64,000 nt of DNA from Thiomicrorhabdus sp963677355 (GTDB lineage: Bacteria; Pseudomonadota; Gammaproteobacteria; Thiomicrospirales; Thiomicrospiraceae): contig CAXXXQ010000002.1 of NCBI GenBank assembly GCA_963677355.2, positions 1,287,951 to 1,351,950 of the forward strand, written 5' to 3'. The position numbers and the translations under genes were made by a program. Below the pieces are notes generated by a model. It was given only the letters and a program-made list of their open reading frames with translations. It did no database searches and was not told the DNA's origin. Of this stretch, positions 60,379 to 64,000 are shown piece by piece (the first letter of the stretch is position 1; every line of letters starts with the position of its first letter).

Positions 60379-60849
60379 CTACTCGCGGTGGTAGGGATGG
60401 TTGTTTATTACTGAATAGGCCCGGTAGATCTGTTCCGCAACCAAAATACGCACCATCGGATGCGGCATAGTTAGTTTTGACAGTCCCCACTTCCACTGAG
60501 CCTGTTGAATTAAATCGGCTTCCAGACCATCGGGGCCGCCGACAATCAAAGCAACATCCTGTCCGCCGGAGAGCCACTCTTCAAGCTTACCCGCCAATTG
60601 TTTGGTGGTGACTTGTTGACCGTGCTCGTCCAGCACAATTAGTCTTGCACCTTTAGGCACCGCAGCTAAAATTCGTTTGGCCTCTTCCTCTTTATACTTG
60701 TCTACCGAACCGCTTTTACCGCGCTGTGCCATCGGCAATTCAATCAGCTTGAGTGCGCAGGATTTCGGCAGACGTTTCGCATATTCTGCATAACCGTCCT
60801 GCACCCATTTAGGCATCTTTTGCCCGACAGTAATAAAGTGAATAACCAT
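60379..60849 (-). CDS. rlmH: 23S rRNA pseudouridine1915 N3-methyltransferase
   Basis: A 156-residue SPOUT methyltransferase that acts on assembled 70S ribosomes. Visible: ITVGQKMPKWVQDGYAEYAKRLP, LDEHGQQVTTKQLA, VGGPDGLEAD, and the C-terminal MPHPMVRILVAEQIYRAYSVINNHPYH. Downstream of rsfS as in most gammaproteobacteria, though 160 bp separate them. Confidence 0.97.
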   Translation of the reverse strand: MVIHFITVGQKMPKWVQDGYAEYAKRLPKSCALKLIELPMAQRGKSGSVDKYKEEEAKRILAAVPKGARLIVLDEHGQQVTTKQLAGKLEEWLSGGQDVALIVGGPDGLEADLIQQAQWKWGLSKLTMPHPMVRILVAEQIYRAYSVINNHPYHRE

Positions 60850-60933
60850 TTATCTGCTATGTAACTCTGTGTGGAATCTAGTAAAACCTTAATGATCGAG
60901 CAAGGCCGGATTAAGGACGATCAAAACTAAACC

Positions 60934-61000
60934 CAGCTCTTAGCAATCTGCCGATAGAGCTGAGTATTTAAGGCAAATAAAGCGTTACCCGAATAACGCT
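60934..61000 (-). terminator. Two hairpins between rsfS and rlmH
   Basis: AGCGTTA pairs with TAACGCT (60981-61000) and is followed on the minus strand by TTTATTT, a weak T-run; CAGCTCT pairs with AGAGCTG (60934-60962). Possible partial terminator or processing site. Confidence 0.5.
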
Positions 61001-61008
61001 AACGAGCT

Positions 61009-61365
61009 TTATTCAGCGACTTGCTCTTGCTGTTGGGATTTGACATCCCAGAGTTTTTCAATCGCATAATGCGCACGGGCACCTTCGGTCATAATATGCA
61101 CAATGGCGTTACCCAAATCAACCAGAACCCAATCCGGTTGCGGACCGCCTTCAACACCTAGTGGTGGCTCGCCGGCTTCTTTAAAAGCTTGTTCAAGATG
61201 GGAACCTAGTGCTCTGACGTGCGTGGTTGAAGTACCGGTTGCAACAATCATTAGATCTGCAAAGCTACTGATACCGGCCACATCCATGACTTGAATGTCA
61301 CGGGCTTTCGAATTGTCCAGAGTTTCAACAACTAAGTTCTCGATCTCTTTAATATCCATACTCAT
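61009..61365 (-). CDS. rsfS: Ribosomal silencing factor RsfS
   Basis: A 118-residue protein that binds L14 and blocks subunit joining in starvation. Family pattern: IENLVVETLDNSKARDIQVMDV, ADLMIVATGTSTTHVRALGSHL, PDWVLVDLGNAIVHIMTEGARAHYAIEKLW. The start may be the ATG at 61365 or the one two codons later. Located between nadD and rlmH. Confidence 0.95.
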   Translation of the reverse strand: MSMDIKEIENLVVETLDNSKARDIQVMDVAGISSFADLMIVATGTSTTHVRALGSHLEQAFKEAGEPPLGVEGGPQPDWVLVDLGNAIVHIMTEGARAHYAIEKLWDVKSQQQEQVAE

Positions 61366-61389
61366 TAAGGTTTTTTACCTCTTCGTTAT

Positions 61390-62019
61390 TTAAAAATGGT
61401 TTTGATACAAACCATGGTTATTAATATATTCCATGACACAAGGCAGGAGCAAATATTCAGCACTCTGACCCTTGGCAATTTGCTCTCTGATCAAAGTAGA
61501 ACTGATATCCAGCTGAGTAACTTCGATGTCTATCATCTGCCCGCTCTCTGCGGTCAATTCGCCTACTTTATGTTTCTGGTAAATCGTACCCGATGTACAG
61601 TCCAGCGGTACCGGCTCCCCCGGACGATGCATAATCGCAATATTGGTTAGCTTGATGATGTCTTGCCAGCGGTACCAAGTATGAAACTTGGCAAATGCAT
61701 CCGTGCCCATCATCAAAACTAGAGCCTGGCCCGGATGCTGACGTTTGAGGATTTCCAAGGTCTCAACCGAATAAGACGGCCCACCTTTATCTATTTCAAT
61801 GGTATTTAAAATAAACTTGGGCTGGTGGGCGATCGCCAAGCGAATCATTTCACAACGCTGTTGTGCGGAAACACTTGGCGCATCTTTATGCACCGGCTGG
61901 TAACAGGGAATAAACTGAACCTGTTCGAGGTTCAGCTGCTGCATGACTTCTAGCGCGGGTCTCAGGTGACCGTAATGTATGGGATCAAATGTGCCCCCAT
62001 TGATACCAATAAATTTCAC
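61390..62019 (-). CDS. nadD: Nicotinate-nucleotide adenylyltransferase
   Basis: Forms deamido-NAD from nicotinate mononucleotide and ATP. The 209 residues have the GGTFDPIHYGHLRPA nucleotide-binding motif, LMGTDAFAKFHTWYRWQDI, and the C-terminal ISSTLIREQIAKGQSAEYLLLPCVMEYI. It uses a GTG start, since the motif lies at the very N-terminus. Lies 20 bp after proA and 24 bp before rsfS. Confidence 0.95.
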   Translation of the reverse strand: MKFIGINGGTFDPIHYGHLRPALEVMQQLNLEQVQFIPCYQPVHKDAPSVSAQQRCEMIRLAIAHQPKFILNTIEIDKGGPSYSVETLEILKRQHPGQALVLMMGTDAFAKFHTWYRWQDIIKLTNIAIMHRPGEPVPLDCTSGTIYQKHKVGELTAESGQMIDIEVTQLDISSTLIREQIAKGQSAEYLLLPCVMEYINNHGLYQNHF

Positions 62020-62039
62020 GCTATTATCAAAACCTCACA

Positions 62040-63293
62040 TTATTTGCGAATCGTGCCGTCACCCAGAACGATATATTTCTGGGAGGTCAGCCCTTCCAGT
62101 CCAACCGGTCCACGAGCATGAAACTTGTCGGTACTGATTCCAATCTCTGCACCTAGACCGTATTCGAAACCGTCGGCAAAACGAGTTGAAGCGTTGACCA
62201 TTACCGAACTGGAATCCACTTCTGCCAAAAAGCGGCGTGATGTAGAGAAGTTTTCGGTAATGATCGACTCGGTATGACCTGAACTGAACTTTGCAATATG
62301 ATCCATCGCTTCATCCACATCATGGACTACTTTAATCGACAGAATTGGTGCTAGATATTCTGTTGCCCAGTCTTCTTCAGTCGCCGGTATCGCATCGATA
62401 ATTGTGCAAGTCTTATCACAACCTCTCAGCTCCACCCCTTTTTCCGCATAAAGCTTGGCTAATTCCGGCAATACCTCTGTGGCTCGTGATTCAGCTACCA
62501 ATAAGGTTTCCATGGCATTACAGACCCCGTAACGGTGAGTCTTGGCATTCAAAGCTACATCAATCGCCTTATTACTGTCTGCATCACGGTCAATATAAAC
62601 ATGGCAGATACCGTCCAGATGCTTGATAACCGGTACACGAGCGCCGGCACTGATGCGTTCGATCAAACCTTTACCGCCACGAGGAATAATCACATCGACA
62701 TATTCCGGCATGGCGATCAACTGGCCTACCGCTTCACGATCCGTCGTTTCAACTACCTGAACGGCCGTCGCTGGCAAACCGGCCTTTTCCAGTCCGGCCT
62801 TAATGCAAGCCGCTAACGCCTGATTAGAATGAACCGCTTCCGAGCCGCCGCGTAAAATCGCTGCATTTCCCGATTTCAAACATAGAGCCGCCGCGTCAAT
62901 AGTCACGTTAGGACGCGACTCGTAAATAATGCCGACCACGCCTAAAGGCACACGCATCTTACCGACCTGAATACCGGAAGGACGGAAACTCATATCCGAA
63001 ATCTCTCCGATCGGATCTTGTAGTGCTGCGATTTGTCGCAAGCCTTCCGCCATGCCGGCAATCACTTTGTCGTTCAAAGTCAGGCGATCCAACATGGCGG
63101 CATCCAAACCGTTGGCCTTGCCGTTCTGCAAATCTTTGGCATTTTCTGCTTGCAATTTCTCGGCTGAATTTTCAATCATTTCCGCCATCGCTAGCAAAGC
63201 GCTGTTCTTCTGTTCTGTCGTCGCACGTACCAACGCACGAGACGCTTTACGAGCCGCTTGCCCTAAGTCATTCATATAAGCTTGTACATTCAT
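62040..63293 (-). CDS. proA: Gamma-glutamyl phosphate reductase
   Basis: Second step of proline synthesis, reducing glutamyl-5-phosphate with NADPH. The 417-residue aldehyde-dehydrogenase-fold protein shows GVVGIIYESRPNVTIDAAAL, KSGNAAILRGGSEA, and HRYGVCNAMETLLVA with the catalytic Cys. proA inserted between holA and nadD is seen in several gammaproteobacteria. proB is not in the window. Confidence 0.97.
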   Translation of the reverse strand: MNVQAYMNDLGQAARKASRALVRATTEQKNSALLAMAEMIENSAEKLQAENAKDLQNGKANGLDAAMLDRLTLNDKVIAGMAEGLRQIAALQDPIGEISDMSFRPSGIQVGKMRVPLGVVGIIYESRPNVTIDAAALCLKSGNAAILRGGSEAVHSNQALAACIKAGLEKAGLPATAVQVVETTDREAVGQLIAMPEYVDVIIPRGGKGLIERISAGARVPVIKHLDGICHVYIDRDADSNKAIDVALNAKTHRYGVCNAMETLLVAESRATEVLPELAKLYAEKGVELRGCDKTCTIIDAIPATEEDWATEYLAPILSIKVVHDVDEAMDHIAKFSSGHTESIITENFSTSRRFLAEVDSSSVMVNASTRFADGFEYGLGAEIGISTDKFHARGPVGLEGLTSQKYIVLGDGTIRK

Positions 63294-63354
63294 TGTTCCA
63301 GCTTCTCTTCTTTTCTTTACTGATGTTTTTATAGGTTCTTGTTATGTTTTTATT

Positions 63355-64000
63355 CTATCGAGCGATCTTGCTCACCAAATCGGCCAAGGCAAACCAAATT
63401 TCACGTTCACTCAAAGTCGGTTGAATGCCTTTAATCATCATATCAATCTGCAAAGCCTGCTTGAGTAAAGCCTGCCAGTCCTGTAAACCGTGACGACGCA
63501 TCGCTTGCGAATATTCGCTCTGGCGAGACTGCCAGATTCGGCACTGTTTAAATGCTTGCGCCACAGAGATCTGCTGCGTAAGCTGGGCCAGTTCAATCAA
63601 CTGACGAATCTCCTTGGAGAGCAGCCATAACACCACCGGTGCCTCAATACCTTCCTGATGTAAACGGTTCAACATCTGCACGCTGTGCTGTGCCTCCCCA
63701 TTTAATATGGAGGTTGCCAAAGCAAACAGTTGATAGTGCGCCTGATCAACAACATGCTCCAATACATGCTGTGCGCTAATCAAGCTGCCCTGCGGTAAAG
63801 AGAGTGATAACTTGATTAGCTCCTGATCGGCCGCCAGCAAATTACCCTCCACCCGATCAGCCAATAGATTCGCCGCCTCGTCATCCAATGACAAACCATG
63901 CAGACTCGCCTGCTTTTGGCACCAGCCCGGTAGCGCCTGAGTGGGAACCGGTTTCGCCTGCACCACCAATCCGGCGGCTTCAATCGCCGTCACCCATTTG
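63355..64000 (-). CDS. holA: DNA polymerase III delta subunit (C-terminal part)
   Basis: The reading frame is open past the right edge, so this is the last 214 or so residues of a protein usually near 340. WCQKQASLHGLSLDDEAANLLADRVEGNLLAADQELIKL, QHVLEHVVDQAHYQLFAL and LLSKEIRQLIELAQ match domains II and III of HolA, the clamp-loader subunit that opens the beta clamp. The GTG at 63993 is not the true start. Gene order holA-proA-nadD supports the call. Confidence 0.92.
   Translation of the reverse strand, partial: KWVTAIEAAGLVVQAKPVPTQALPGWCQKQASLHGLSLDDEAANLLADRVEGNLLAADQELIKLSLSLPQGSLISAQHVLEHVVDQAHYQLFALATSILNGEAQHSVQMLNRLHQEGIEAPVVLWLLSKEIRQLIELAQLTQQISVAQAFKQCRIWQSRQSEYSQAMRRHGLQDWQALLKQALQIDMMIKGIQPTLSEREIWFALADLVSKIAR

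Overview
The window reads as ordinary chromosome of a gammaproteobacterial sulfur-oxidising chemolithotroph. The strongest metabolic marker is a flavocytochrome c sulfide dehydrogenase (fccAB) behind a NapC/NirT-type tetraheme cytochrome, close to a complete System I cytochrome c maturation operon (ccmABCDEFGHI). Housekeeping blocks (dusB-fis, aroQ-accB-accC, holA-proA-nadD-rsfS-rlmH, murJ-ribF-ileS-lspA, rpsT) are gammaproteobacterial in type. From gene content and my memory of related genomes I infer the Thiomicrospira/Thiomicrorhabdus/Hydrogenovibrio group; the sequence alone does not prove this. I saw no rRNA or tRNA gene, phage, transposase or CRISPR array.

Layout. 1-2.8 kb: minus-strand efflux operon (tolC-type, periplasmic adaptor, start of an RND pump), preceded by a promoter with a palindrome, an 11-codon leader ORF and a terminator-like hairpin. 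3-9 kb: small hydrolase, pdxB, a DUF302 lipoprotein, a FadL/OmpP1 outer-membrane protein, a YeeZ-like dehydrogenase, fxsA. 9.3-14.1 kb: a DsbD with a duplicated N-terminal domain, then aroQ-accB-accC. 14.3-19.7 kb: prmA, dusB-fis, purH, purD, with palindromic repeats between the two pur genes. 20-27.1 kb: a ComFB-like gene and the ccm operon, whose genes overlap mostly by ATGA. 27.1-29.9 kb: palindrome, promoter, tetraheme cytochrome, fccA, fccB. 30.1-41.6 kb: a poly-HAMP chemoreceptor, clpB with a sigma-32 promoter, a YdcF/ElyC protein, hemN, rlmKL and an MltB-type transglycosylase. 41.7-47.6 kb: TPP riboswitch and thiC-thiO-thiS-thiG-thiDE. 47.7-51 kb: an untracked 49-codon ORF, a PqiA-like protein, a cold-shock protein, ugd, lspA. 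51-59.6 kb: ileS, ribF, murJ, a catabolic-type acetolactate synthase, a Spy/CpxP-like protein, a DUF3817 protein, rpsT. 59.6-64 kb: a 750-bp non-coding stretch with about 160-bp tandem repeats, then rlmH, rsfS, nadD, proA and the C-terminal part of holA.

How it fits together. The Ccm proteins would mature the c-type cytochromes encoded next door. CcmG and CcmH need electrons that a DsbD-type protein supplies. FccAB oxidises sulfide in the periplasm, and the adjacent NapC-like protein could connect it to the quinone pool. The thi genes form one riboswitch-controlled operon of the aerobic (ThiO) type. Most of the window is core genome. The less ordinary items are the leader-peptide/attenuator of the efflux operon, the ATTC-N8-GAAT palindrome before the sulfide-oxidation genes, the duplicated DsbD sensor domain, and the palindromic intergenic repeat family.
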